This document shows, piece after piece, positions 25,670-35,550 of a stretch of 64,000 nucleotides of DNA; the stretch's first letter is position 1, and each line of letters starts with the position of its first letter. Origin of the DNA: Bradyrhizobium ivorense (GTDB lineage: Bacteria > Pseudomonadota > Alphaproteobacteria > Rhizobiales > Xanthobacteraceae); NCBI RefSeq assembly GCF_900696085.1, contig NZ_CAADFC020000028.1, positions 434,001 through 498,000 on the forward strand, written 5' to 3'. Below the pieces are notes generated by a model. The model made no database searches, had not been told where the DNA came from, and saw only the letters and a program-made list of their open reading frames with translations. The translations under genes were made by a program, and so were the position numbers.

Positions 25670-26036
25670 TTTTCCGTCGAGGTTTCTTTGAAATCGCCAG
25701 ATGTCCCGTAGAGGACGAGGCGAGACAGGGTAGTTGCGTCAACAGGAGTCTTTTGAGGGGCGGCCAAGTAGGCCGGTCAGGAATTTAAGACCATCTCCGA
25801 CGGGCTTTCGGGAAGCGTCCGGGAAGAACGGCGACGATGGGTGGAATGATTGCGAATGCTGTGAATTGGAATACCGCAAGCGTGCCGCCCGTCTGACGAT
25901 GGCGGACCCCCAGGTCCCACCGACATCCACAAATCTTTGAACCCTGCGGAGGAAGCGGCTGTTCGCGCCGTTTTCCCGCAACAGCAACCTATTGCCCGCG
26001 TCAATGCGGGTTGTGTGACATCGAGGAGACAATCAG

Positions 26037-29000
26037 ATGGCGACGATTATCGTTCATGCGGGCAGCTCGATCCAGGCGGCGATCAACAGTGCCAGCAGCG
26101 GCGACACGATCTTCATCGAGAACGGCACCTATAGCGAACAGATCAGCATCGCGGGCAAGACCGGCATCACCCTGCAGGGCGAGAGCGAAGGCGGCGTAAT
26201 CATCACGGCGCCGGTCTCGCTGCTCCAGCAGAACGCCACCGACGCCACCACGGGCCGGCTGCAGGATGCGCTGATCGCGGTATCGAATTCCTCCAACGTC
26301 ACCATCAAGGACCTGTCGGTCGACGGCGCCGGTCGCGGCAACGACGTCGCCGGCGGCAACGATTTCGTCGGTATCGCGGTCGCGAACTCGACCGGCACGA
26401 TCGACCATGTGGACGTCAGCGGCATCCGGGACGCCCTGATCGGCGGCGACCTCAGCGGCGTTCAGCGCGGCAACGCCATCGTGATCAGCAACACCGTCGG
26501 ATCTCCGCAGGCCTTCACCGTCAGCAATTCCTCGGTCGAGGACTATCAGAAGACCGCGATCATCGCCCGCAACACGATCGCGACGGTGACCAACAACGAC
26601 ATCGACGGCGGCGGGCCGCACGGCGTCATTGCGCAGAACGGCATTCAGCTGTCGTCCGGCTCGACCGGCAGCGTGACCGGAAACCACATCTCCGGCATCG
26701 GCTTCACGCCTGATACCAATGAGGTCGTCGGCGTGATGGTGTTCGACAGCCACGGCAGCCTCAATGTCTCCGGCAATACCTACGACGGCACCCACACCAA
26801 CGACCTCTTCGTCTATCTGCAGGATTCCACCGGCGTTACCGTCTCCGGCAATACCATCAACAATGCCAGCGAAGGCATCGAGGATTTCGGCACGACCCCC
26901 GTCACCACCGGCAGCAACACCTATAACGGCACCGCCGGCGACGACCTCATCCACGGCGGAGCGGGCATCGATCACATCGACGGTCTCGGCGGCAGCGATA
27001 CGATCGACATGTCCGGCGCGGCCAGCGGCGCGTTCGTCAATCTGACGACTGGCCTCGCGATCTCGGCCGAAACCGGCATCGATACGCTGGCCCACATCGA
27101 GAACGTCCTTGGCAGCTCCGCGAGGGACAATCTGATCGGCGACGGCAACGCCAACACCTTCTTTGCCACGGCAGGTGGTGACACCATCGACGGCCGCGGC
27201 GGCAGCGACACCTACGACGCCGCGAGCGCCTCGACGTCGGTCTTCATCGATCTCGACGGCGGCTTCGTGGCCGGCGCGGTCAATGCCAGCATCACCTCGA
27301 TCGAGAACGCGATCGGCGGCTCCGGCGACGACTACATCGCCGGCAGCACCGGAGCCAATGTGCTGACGGGCAGCGGCGGCGCCGACTCCTTCGTCAATCT
27401 GCACGCCGGTGACGTCGTGCACGGCGGTGCCGGGCTCGACAAGGCGATCTTCGACGGCAATGTCGGCAGCGCGACCTTCGCGGCGGGAGCAACCCCGGGT
27501 TCGATCGCGGTCACCCTTGCGGGCGAAACCATCACGCTCGACAGCGTCGAAACCATGCAGTTCAACGACCACAATGTCCTCGTGGTCGGCTCCGGCGGTC
27601 AATATTCGACCATCCAGGCCGCGATCGACGCGTCGCATGCCGGTGACACCATCGTCGTCCTGCAGGGCACCTACACCGAGAACGTCAATGTCGACGTCGA
27701 GGGTCTGACCATCGCGGCCGTCGGCAATGTCGTGCTGCACGGCACCTTCAAGAGCGACAACACCATTGCCGATGGCGGCGTGGCGACCTTCCTGCAGACC
27801 GCGGCGAGCTATAGCGGTGCGGCCGGCAGCGGCCTGACGATTTCGGCCAACAACGTCACCATTCAGGGCCTGCACATCGACGGCTTCCTGAACGGCGTCC
27901 AATTCGCCGACAACATGAACGTCTCGGGCGCTACCTTCACCGATGTCGCGATCAGCGATTCCGTGAACGGATACTGGAAGGGATCGGCCGCCGGTGTGAG
28001 CGGTCTGACGCTCAACGACGGTTCGATTACCGACAGCTACATCGGTGTCTATTTCCAGAAGAACACGACTGCCGGCCAATCGGCCGTCGGCAATGCCGAT
28101 CACGTTGTCATCGACGGAACGTCGTTCGCGGATATCACCCAGAAGGGCATCTACGCCGAGACCCTGTCGAACGCGCACATCACCAACATCACGATGGACA
28201 ACGTCGGTCAGTACGGCGGCGGACCGGCTTTCGGCGCAAATGGTGTCGCCGGCAACGGTATTGATCTGAACCTCAAGAACGGCACGTATTCCAACGTCGA
28301 GATCGACAATTTCACGCTGCACGACGTCGGCGCGTCGGACGGCGTGGTCGCCGGCGGACACCCGAATGGTGGCGCAATCGTCGTTGAAGCTCGTAACGAC
28401 GGAAGCACCTATGGCGCTGCTCCCGCGACCTTCAACGGTGCGGTCGACATTCATGACGGCACGATCGATGGTCATACGTCGACCGGCATTCAGGCCGGCG
28501 AACCGACGAAGAGCAACACCGGCCCGATTGTCACCGTCACCAATGTGACGATCGACGGTGCGCAGCATAACGCAACCCATGGCGACATCGCCAACGTGAC
28601 GCAGTCGGTGATGACGTTCAACGGCACCGCGGACGCCGACGTCGTCGCGTCCAGCAACAGCTCGACCGGCGCGATCGTGTTCCATGGCGGCGCCGGCGGC
28701 GACACCTTCACCGGCCATAACGAGCTCGATACCGCGACCTATGACGTGGCGCTGACCGCCGCCAACATCACCTACGACTCCGTCAACCATCAGTGGGTGG
28801 TCGACGCCGGTACCGACGGCATCGACCGTCTCAGCGGCGTCGAGAAGATCGTCGATGCCAACGGTCAGACCTTCTACCTGGCCGGCAATGGCTACGGCAC
28901 GCTGCAGGCCGCGATCAACGCCGCCAGCGCCGGCGCCACCATTCTAGTCGCCGGCGAAACGCTGGCCGATGCCGGCAGCGTCAACGTCAACAAGGAGCTC

Positions 29001-32000
29001 ACCATTCTCGGCGTCTACCACGGTGTCGACGGCGCCGACGGTACGCGCAATGCAGGCCACGAATCCGTCCTGAACGGCGGGCTGTACATCTCCGCCGACA
29101 AGGTGACCATCGACGGCATGGAGGTCGTCGGCGGTGCGATCAACGCCGGCAATTCCTCGGCGATCTATGTCGACCACAACAACGTCACGATCTCTCACAC
29201 CATCATCGATGCCGGCAACAGTCCCGCGGACTACGGCTTCCTGACCCCGTACGGCGGCAACGTCTCCAACCTCAACATCGACCACAATCTGGTGAACGGC
29301 TGGGATTCAGGCGGCTACTTCAATCCGTCGACCCAGTTCCACATGACCAACAACACTTTCACGAATGCCAGCGGCAACTTCAATGGCTTCGTCGGTGACG
29401 ATTGGGCGCCGGGCACCTTCATCGACGGCAACCACTTCGGCGCGTCGAGCTCGTCGGCGGTCGGATACGGCGTGTTCGACAACGTCGAAAACGTTCAGAA
29501 CTACTTCGGCACCAACGAGTATGACAGCAGCGGTCGCAAGGTCGGAATCTATCTGTACGGCGACGGCCTTAACGACGGCGACGGGCAGACCGTCACCGGT
29601 ACCGACCAGGACGACTACATCACCGCCATCTACAGCTTCCAGGCCAATTCCAATCCGAACGACACGCTGATCGGTGCTGATGGCAATGACAAGCTCGAGG
29701 GCGGCGCCGGAGACGACATCCTGATCGGCGGCGCCGGCACGGATCTCCTCGACGGTGGCGCCGGCATCGACACCGCGGTCTATACCGCGGCGCTGACGGT
29801 CAACGATCTCTCCTTCGCGTCCGGCCACTGGACGGTGAATGCCGGGACGGAAGGCGTCGAGACCCTCACCAGCATCGAGGAAGTCGACGGCGGCGGGCAG
29901 GGCGGCGCACGCATCCTGCTGGTCGGCGGCGACGGCTTCGCCAGCATCCAGGCTGCGGTCGACGCGGCCCACGACGGCGACATCATCCTGATCGCGGCCG
30001 GGCCCTGGGTCGGCAACGTGACGGTCACCGACAAGCAGCTGACCTTCGTCGGCGCCAACCATGGCGTCGATGGAGCGAGCGGCGCGCGTGGCGCTGAATC
30101 GGTCATTATCGGCCAGGTACAGGTCAGCGGCGGCAAGGACGTCACGTTCGACGGCCTCCAGTTCAAGGCCACTGCCACCACCGGCACCACCGGTCCGTCG
30201 AATCCGGCGCTCGGTTTCCACGGCACCGGCAATTATCACGTCGAGAACTCGGTGTTCTACAACCAGACCGCGGGTGGCGCGAACGGCGTTGACGCGCGCG
30301 CGATCAGCCTCGACACCTCCGTGTCGGGCGCGGTGACGATCGACCACAACGCGTTCACCGGCGCGTCGGTCGGCAATTTCGGCACGGCGTCGTGGGGGCG
30401 CGGCATCTGGTCCGACGGCACCAGCTCCGATCTCGATATCAACCACAACACGTTCTCGAACGTTCGTAGCGGCATCAATCTCGATGGCTACAACGATGCG
30501 ACCCACAGCGTGACGGACAACACGTTTGTCTCGGCGGGCAGCGGCATCTCGGTCGGCGCTCCGACCGGATCGACCTTCACCGGCATCCACGACAACGACT
30601 TCCAGGCGGTCGGCGACGACTTCAACTTCCAGAACGTGACCACGCCGGTGACGCTCGACCTCACCGCGAACCCCGAGACCTCCTCGGGTGGTGATCCGCT
30701 GGCGGGCGGCGGCGTGCTGCAGATCCTCGGCGGCAAGGTCGACGACCACATCACCGGTTCGGCAGGCGCCGACAACATCTTCGGCAACAACGGCAACGAC
30801 GTCCTCAAGGGCGGCGGCGGCGCCGACCTGATCGTCGGCGGTGCCGGCACCGACACGGCGGTCTACTCGGCCAACATCACGCTCGACAAGCTGACCGCGG
30901 TGCTCGATATCGATCCGGCTACGGCAGGTAACCAGTCGGGGTGGACCGTCACCACCGGCGGGGCCGAGGGCACCGACACGCTCACTGGCGTCGAGATCGT
31001 CAGCAGCGGCACGGGCCACGTCCTGCTGGTCGGCAGCGGCGGCTTTGCCACCATCCAGGACGCGGTCAATGCGGCGGCCGATGGCGACACCATTCTGCTC
31101 GCGGCGGGCACCTATGCCGAGAACGTCACGGTCACCGACAAGCAGCTGACCTTCGCCGGCGCCAATCTCGACACCGCGGGTGCTGATGCGCGCGGCGCCG
31201 AATCCATCATCAAGGGCCACATCTCGGTCACCGGCAGCAAGGCGGTGGAATTCAACGGTCTTGAATTCCTCGCCGATGCGACCACCGGCACCACCGGACA
31301 CGGCAACGCCGCGCTGCAGTTGCACGGGTCGGGCACCTACACGGTGCACAACTCGGTGTTCTACAGCAACTTCGTCGGCGGCAATGTCGAGGCAACCGCG
31401 ATCCAACTCGACACCACGGCGACCGGCACCATCAACATCGACTCGAACTTGTTCGCGGGTCCTGTCTCCAACACCGACCTGTTCGGCGGGGCCAACTGGC
31501 AACGCGGCATCTGGTCGGACGGCGCCGAGCACCAGCTCAACATCACCGGCAACGCGTTCTCCAACGTTCGCAGCGCCATCAACCTCGATGGCTACAACGA
31601 CGCGACCCATGACGTGTCGGGCAACACGTTCGTCTCGGCGGGCACCGCCATCTCGGTCGGTATTCCCGTCACCAACGACTACACCGGCATCCACGACAAC
31701 GACTTCCAGTCGGTCAACGACGACTTCAACTTCCAGAACCTGACGACGCCGGTCACCGTCGACCTGACGGCGACCAACGAGACGTCCTCGGGCGGCAACG
31801 TTGCGCAGGGCGGCACGGTGATTCAGGTTCTCGGCAGCACGGTCGGCGATCACATCACCGGCTCGGCAGGCGCCGACAATCTGTTCGGCAATGGCGGCGA
31901 CGACGTGCTCAAGGGCGGCGGCGGAGCCGACCTGATCGTCGGCGGCGCTGGCACCGACACCGCGCTGTTTACGACCAACATCACGCTGGACAAGCTGACC

Positions 32001-35000
32001 GCAGTTGCCGACCTCGATCCGGTGACGGCGGGCAATCAGTCCGGCTGGACCGTCACCACCGGCGGCACCGAAGGCACCGACACCCTGGTCGGCGTCGAGG
32101 TCGTCAGTAGCGGAGCGGGCCGCATCCTCCTGGTCGGCAGCGGCGGCTTCGCCACGCTGCAGGACGCGATCAACGCGGCCCAGGCCGGTGACACCATCTA
32201 TGTGCCGGGCGGCCTTACGCTGACCGGCGATGTCACCGTCAACAAGCAGGTCACGATCGTCGGCGCCCAGCATGGCGTCGCCGGCGCGGACCACGCGGGG
32301 GCGGAATCCGTCATCAACGGCGGCCTCTACATCACCGCGGACGGCGTCGTCATCGACGGCATCGAAGTCACCGGCGCCGTGCAGGCCGGCGGCACCGAGC
32401 GTGCCTACGGCATCGTGGTCGGCGCCGACAACGTCACCATCAAGAACTCGACCTTCGATGGCACGGCGACGTTCGCTTCCGACACCCGCCCGTTCGGCAC
32501 CGTCGCAGGCACCACCGGGCTCTCGGTGACCGGCAACGCGATCCACGATTGGGCCGAAGGTGCCTACATCGTGATCGGGACCACGGGCTCGATCGACCAC
32601 AACGTCTTCACCGACAACGGCAACGGCGTCGTCAGCGAATCCGTCGACACCCAGATCGCGTTCAACACCTTCTCGAGCGCGGGGGCTGTCGATCCGGGTG
32701 CCCACATCGCACCGCTGCCGTTCGTGTCGGCGGACATCGGCAGCTTCGTCCACGACAACACCTTCGAGGACCAGGCTCGTCCGATCACGATCTATGCCAA
32801 CGGTCCGGCCGGGCAGACCATCACCGGCAGCGATGTCGCCGAGACCATCCACGGCGAGTATGTCAGCGGACCGCTGACCATCAACGCGGGCGGCGGCGAC
32901 GACAAGGTGATCGGCAGCGCCGGTGACGACACCATCGACGGCGGTGCCGGCAACGACACCATCGACGGCGGCGCCGGTACGGGTGACACCTACGTGCTGA
33001 GCGGGGCATGGAGTGATTACGCCATCACCCGTTCGGGCGGCACCTACACCATCGTCAAGGGCGGCGAGACCGATACGGTCGTCAATGTCGAGAAGTTCAG
33101 CTTCAACGGCAATGTGGTGAGCGTGACCTCGGATCCCGACACCATCGTCTCGCTCGCGCCGACCATCACGGGCGTCGCCGAGACCGGAACCGACGAGGAC
33201 CACAACGCCGGCACGGTGGCTGTGAGCGAAGCGGCGATCAACGGCACTGCGATCGCCACCGTATCGGCCGCGGACCACAACATCGCCGCCGGCGACGTGC
33301 TGACGTTCACCCTGGTGGACGGTTCGGGCAATGCCTTCAGCGGCCCGTTCTCGATCACCAAGAATGCGGACGGCGTGTCGGCGACGATCGCGGTGGCCGG
33401 AGCTCTCAACTTCGACCTGCACTCGTCGTACGGCTTCAACGTCAAGATCACCGATACTGCCGGACATTCGGTGACCCAGGCGACGGCGGTCAGCATCATC
33501 GACGCCAATCTGCCGCCTGTCTCTCCTGCGCTGTCGAACGTGAACGTGGAGTCCGGCGTGACGGAGGCCAAGCTGTCGGATCCCAACGACGCGCCGTTGA
33601 ACCTGACACTGCCGGTCGATCCGGAAGGCGATACCCTCGCGTTCCATCTCGACACCGTGCAGCCGACGGCCGGCCATCAGGCCGGAACGGTGATGCTCAA
33701 TGGCGTGGCGGTCGTTCTGGGCTCGCAGGATCTGTCAGCAGCCGACATGCAGAACCTGACCTATCTCGCTCCGGTCACCGGCGATGCATCGCCTGAGACG
33801 GTGACGCTGAACTTCAGCTACACCGACGGGGTCAATACCGGCAATATGCAGGTTATCGTCAACGTCGCAGCCGCCGTTGACGGCACCTTTACCGGAACGG
33901 CGGGAGCCGACCGGTTCGACGGCGGTGCCGGCAACGACACCTACACCGTCAACAACGTCGGCGACGTGGTGCTGGAGCAGGCCAACGCAGGCATCGACAC
34001 GGTCACCACCGCGCTCAGTGCCTATCATCTCGGCGCCAATGTCGAGAACCTGACCCACACCGGCAGCGCCGACTTCACCGGCCTCGGCACCGATGACAAC
34101 AACGTCATCATCGGCGGCCTCGGCAACGACTACCTGGTCGGTTACGGCGGCAACGATACGCTGATCGACGGCAACGGCCTCAACACGCTGCAGGGCGGCG
34201 CCGGCGACGATATCTACGCCGTGCAATCCAACCTCGACACCGTGTTCGAGTTCGCCAATGAAGGCACCGATCAGGTGCAGACGTTCCTGTCGAGCTACAC
34301 GCTCTCGGCCAACGTCGAAAACCTGACCTTCATCGGCAGCAATGCGCACACCGGCACCGGCAACGCATTGGCCAACGTCATCACCGGCAACGCCGGCAAT
34401 GACACGCTGGATGGCGGTCTCGGCGCCGACACGCTGATCGGCGGCGCCGGCAACGACACCTACATCGTCGACAACACCGGCGACGTCGTGACCGAGAACG
34501 CCAACGAAGGGACCGACACGGTGTTCACCGGGAAGCTGGCTGCCTACTCGCTGGGGGCCAACGTCGAGAACCTTATCCATACCGGAAACCTTGCCTTCAC
34601 CGGTATCGGCAACGCGCTCAACAACGTGATGACCGGCGGTCTAGGCAACGACTACCTGATCGGTGGCGACGGCAACGACACGTTCATCGACGGCAGCGGA
34701 TCGAACACCTTCCAGGGCGGAACCGGCGACGACATCTACGCCGTTCAATCCAACCTCGACTCGGTGGTCGAGTTCGCCAATGAAGGCACCGATCAGGTGC
34801 AGACATTCCTGTCGGTCTACGCGCTGCAGGCCAATGTCGAGAACCTCACCTTCATCGGTTCGAATGACCACATCGGTGTCGGCAACGAACTGGCCAACGT
34901 CATTGTCGGCAACGCCGGCAACGACTTGATCAACGGCCTGGCGGGCAACGACACGCTGACCGGTGGTGCCGGTGCCGATCTGTTCGTGTTCAACACGGCG

Positions 35001-35291
35001 CTCGGTGCCAACAACGTCGACACGATCACCGACTTCACGTCCGGCACCGACAGGCTGGTGCTCGATCACGCGATCTTCTCGGCGATCGGGACCGGCCCGC
35101 TGGCGGATACGGCATTCGCCTCGTCGCTGGCAGCGGAGACCGCATCGACGCGGTTCGTCTACAATGCCAGCACCGGCGCCGTGTTCTACGACGCCGACGG
35201 CAGCGGTGCCGGCGCCGCGGTCCAGTTCGCAACGCTGGGCACCACGACGCATCCGGCAACCCTGACCGCGCACGACTTCCTGGTCGTGTAA
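26037..35291 (+). CDS. Giant modular protein with repeated right-handed beta-helix domains and RTX repeats
   Basis: A 3084-residue protein without signal peptide, predicted to leave by type I secretion. It contains six beta-helix modules, each opening with a variant of GFATIQDAVNAAADGDTI. They start near residues 4, 514, 949, 1296, 1665 and 2033. The modules at 1296 and 1665 are near copies of about 368 residues. Short RTX blocks (for example GGAGNDxLxGG types near 306, 1212, 1575, 1943 and 2293) separate them. A cadherin-like part (about 2400-2490) is followed by four long RTX modules and a serralysin-like C-terminus ending AHDFLVV. The folds resemble polysaccharide lyases, epimerases and adhesins. 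The alginate epimerase motif DPHE was not found, so a binding or matrix role is as likely as an enzyme. Confidence 0.9.
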   Translation: MATIIVHAGSSIQAAINSASSGDTIFIENGTYSEQISIAGKTGITLQGESEGGVIITAPVSLLQQNATDATTGRLQDALIAVSNSSNVTIKDLSVDGAGRGNDVAGGNDFVGIAVANSTGTIDHVDVSGIRDALIGGDLSGVQRGNAIVISNTVGSPQAFTVSNSSVEDYQKTAIIARNTIATVTNNDIDGGGPHGVIAQNGIQLSSGSTGSVTGNHISGIGFTPDTNEVVGVMVFDSHGSLNVSGNTYDGTHTNDLFVYLQDSTGVTVSGNTINNASEGIEDFGTTPVTTGSNTYNGTAGDDLIHGGAGIDHIDGLGGSDTIDMSGAASGAFVNLTTGLAISAETGIDTLAHIENVLGSSARDNLIGDGNANTFFATAGGDTIDGRGGSDTYDAASASTSVFIDLDGGFVAGAVNASITSIENAIGGSGDDYIAGSTGANVLTGSGGADSFVNLHAGDVVHGGAGLDKAIFDGNVGSATFAAGATPGSIAVTLAGETITLDSVETMQFNDHNVLVVGSGGQYSTIQAAIDASHAGDTIVVLQGTYTENVNVDVEGLTIAAVGNVVLHGTFKSDNTIADGGVATFLQTAASYSGAAGSGLTISANNVTIQGLHIDGFLNGVQFADNMNVSGATFTDVAISDSVNGYWKGSAAGVSGLTLNDGSITDSYIGVYFQKNTTAGQSAVGNADHVVIDGTSFADITQKGIYAETLSNAHITNITMDNVGQYGGGPAFGANGVAGNGIDLNLKNGTYSNVEIDNFTLHDVGASDGVVAGGHPNGGAIVVEARNDGSTYGAAPATFNGAVDIHDGTIDGHTSTGIQAGEPTKSNTGPIVTVTNVTIDGAQHNATHGDIANVTQSVMTFNGTADADVVASSNSSTGAIVFHGGAGGDTFTGHNELDTATYDVALTAANITYDSVNHQWVVDAGTDGIDRLSGVEKIVDANGQTFYLAGNGYGTLQAAINAASAGATILVAGETLADAGSVNVNKELTILGVYHGVDGADGTRNAGHESVLNGGLYISADKVTIDGMEVVGGAINAGNSSAIYVDHNNVTISHTIIDAGNSPADYGFLTPYGGNVSNLNIDHNLVNGWDSGGYFNPSTQFHMTNNTFTNASGNFNGFVGDDWAPGTFIDGNHFGASSSSAVGYGVFDNVENVQNYFGTNEYDSSGRKVGIYLYGDGLNDGDGQTVTGTDQDDYITAIYSFQANSNPNDTLIGADGNDKLEGGAGDDILIGGAGTDLLDGGAGIDTAVYTAALTVNDLSFASGHWTVNAGTEGVETLTSIEEVDGGGQGGARILLVGGDGFASIQAAVDAAHDGDIILIAAGPWVGNVTVTDKQLTFVGANHGVDGASGARGAESVIIGQVQVSGGKDVTFDGLQFKATATTGTTGPSNPALGFHGTGNYHVENSVFYNQTAGGANGVDARAISLDTSVSGAVTIDHNAFTGASVGNFGTASWGRGIWSDGTSSDLDINHNTFSNVRSGINLDGYNDATHSVTDNTFVSAGSGISVGAPTGSTFTGIHDNDFQAVGDDFNFQNVTTPVTLDLTANPETSSGGDPLAGGGVLQILGGKVDDHITGSAGADNIFGNNGNDVLKGGGGADLIVGGAGTDTAVYSANITLDKLTAVLDIDPATAGNQSGWTVTTGGAEGTDTLTGVEIVSSGTGHVLLVGSGGFATIQDAVNAAADGDTILLAAGTYAENVTVTDKQLTFAGANLDTAGADARGAESIIKGHISVTGSKAVEFNGLEFLADATTGTTGHGNAALQLHGSGTYTVHNSVFYSNFVGGNVEATAIQLDTTATGTINIDSNLFAGPVSNTDLFGGANWQRGIWSDGAEHQLNITGNAFSNVRSAINLDGYNDATHDVSGNTFVSAGTAISVGIPVTNDYTGIHDNDFQSVNDDFNFQNLTTPVTVDLTATNETSSGGNVAQGGTVIQVLGSTVGDHITGSAGADNLFGNGGDDVLKGGGGADLIVGGAGTDTALFTTNITLDKLTAVADLDPVTAGNQSGWTVTTGGTEGTDTLVGVEVVSSGAGRILLVGSGGFATLQDAINAAQAGDTIYVPGGLTLTGDVTVNKQVTIVGAQHGVAGADHAGAESVINGGLYITADGVVIDGIEVTGAVQAGGTERAYGIVVGADNVTIKNSTFDGTATFASDTRPFGTVAGTTGLSVTGNAIHDWAEGAYIVIGTTGSIDHNVFTDNGNGVVSESVDTQIAFNTFSSAGAVDPGAHIAPLPFVSADIGSFVHDNTFEDQARPITIYANGPAGQTITGSDVAETIHGEYVSGPLTINAGGGDDKVIGSAGDDTIDGGAGNDTIDGGAGTGDTYVLSGAWSDYAITRSGGTYTIVKGGETDTVVNVEKFSFNGNVVSVTSDPDTIVSLAPTITGVAETGTDEDHNAGTVAVSEAAINGTAIATVSAADHNIAAGDVLTFTLVDGSGNAFSGPFSITKNADGVSATIAVAGALNFDLHSSYGFNVKITDTAGHSVTQATAVSIIDANLPPVSPALSNVNVESGVTEAKLSDPNDAPLNLTLPVDPEGDTLAFHLDTVQPTAGHQAGTVMLNGVAVVLGSQDLSAADMQNLTYLAPVTGDASPETVTLNFSYTDGVNTGNMQVIVNVAAAVDGTFTGTAGADRFDGGAGNDTYTVNNVGDVVLEQANAGIDTVTTALSAYHLGANVENLTHTGSADFTGLGTDDNNVIIGGLGNDYLVGYGGNDTLIDGNGLNTLQGGAGDDIYAVQSNLDTVFEFANEGTDQVQTFLSSYTLSANVENLTFIGSNAHTGTGNALANVITGNAGNDTLDGGLGADTLIGGAGNDTYIVDNTGDVVTENANEGTDTVFTGKLAAYSLGANVENLIHTGNLAFTGIGNALNNVMTGGLGNDYLIGGDGNDTFIDGSGSNTFQGGTGDDIYAVQSNLDSVVEFANEGTDQVQTFLSVYALQANVENLTFIGSNDHIGVGNELANVIVGNAGNDLINGLAGNDTLTGGAGADLFVFNTALGANNVDTITDFTSGTDRLVLDHAIFSAIGTGPLADTAFASSLAAETASTRFVYNASTGAVFYDADGSGAGAAVQFATLGTTTHPATLTAHDFLVV
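29922..32130 (+). repeat. Intragenic tandem duplication of about 1.1 kb in the giant RTX gene
   Basis: Two adjacent segments (29922-31028 and 31029-32132) encode near-parallel modules of 369 and 368 residues. Shared words occur at equal distances, such as gtcaccgacaagcagctgac and ctcgatggctacaacga. The following module (from 32133) shares only the opening part. This marks growth of the gene by unit duplication. Confidence 0.8.
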
Positions 35292-35304
35292 GGACAACCT
35301 GATG

Positions 35305-35335
35305 CCGCGATGTCCTGCAGTGCAGGGCATCGCGG
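35305..35335 (+). terminator. Hairpin after the giant RTX gene
   Basis: CCGCGATG and CATCGCGG pair, and an inner CTGCA/TGCAG extends the stem. It lies 14 bp after the stop codon. The stronger hairpin 13 bp further is the more likely stop point. Confidence 0.5.
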
Positions 35336-35347
35336 ATCCAGTCTCGC

Positions 35348-35380
35348 AAAGGCCGGTCCGGACCCTCCGGGCCGGCCTTT
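35348..35380 (+). terminator. Intrinsic terminator of the giant RTX gene
   Basis: AAAGGCCGG and CCGGCCTTT form a 9-bp stem with GC-rich inner pairs, and the A-run/T-run at the ends makes it bidirectional. It ends transcription before the methyltransferase-like gene. Confidence 0.7.
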
Positions 35381-35550
35381 GGCGTTCATGGCCGGCGACC
35401 GGCCGTGCTGCGGGACCCGGTTGCCCACGAAAATGTCAGGCGATCCTGCGGCGCAGCGGGGTTTTCATGTTGGGCAATCGGTGATACTGAGTTGGTCCGA
35501 TCTTGTTCTGCCCACTCTCGTCCCAACGCCGGCGCCTGCCCACCGTCCTG

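Larger units (their letters stand above)
25007..26036. promoter_or_regulatory. 1-kb AT-rich divergent spacer between the two RTX genes
   Basis: No supported gene lies in these 1030 bp; short open frames such as 25734-25940 have no family-like features. The left 650 bp are visibly richer in A and T than the flanking genes and hold eleven TTAA words between 25054 and 25668. They also hold the inverted repeats listed separately. Both RTX genes must be driven from here. The giant protein's leader could be several hundred bases long. The start codon at 26037 is preceded by a GAGGAGA site. Confidence 0.7.

Noticed and set aside
25734..26032. Small protein genes in the RTX spacer on either strand
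   Set aside because: Both candidates overlap each other, lack ribosome sites and have no recognisable composition or motif. The stretch is more likely a leader.
26001..33677. Very long open frames on the minus strand opposite the giant RTX gene (for example 26001-28790 and 29307-33677)
   Set aside because: They mirror the repeated Gly/Asp/Asn codons of the real gene, have Arg/Val/Asp-rich low-complexity translations and no family motif. The plus-strand frame has clear domains.
26037..35291. Alginate C5-epimerase assignment for the giant protein
   Set aside because: The architecture is similar, but the catalytic DPHE motif is not present in the translation.
35503..35550. Upstream ATG for the methyltransferase-like gene
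   Set aside because: It would add 16 residues without conserved character, and the conserved segment starts at the ATG at 35551.
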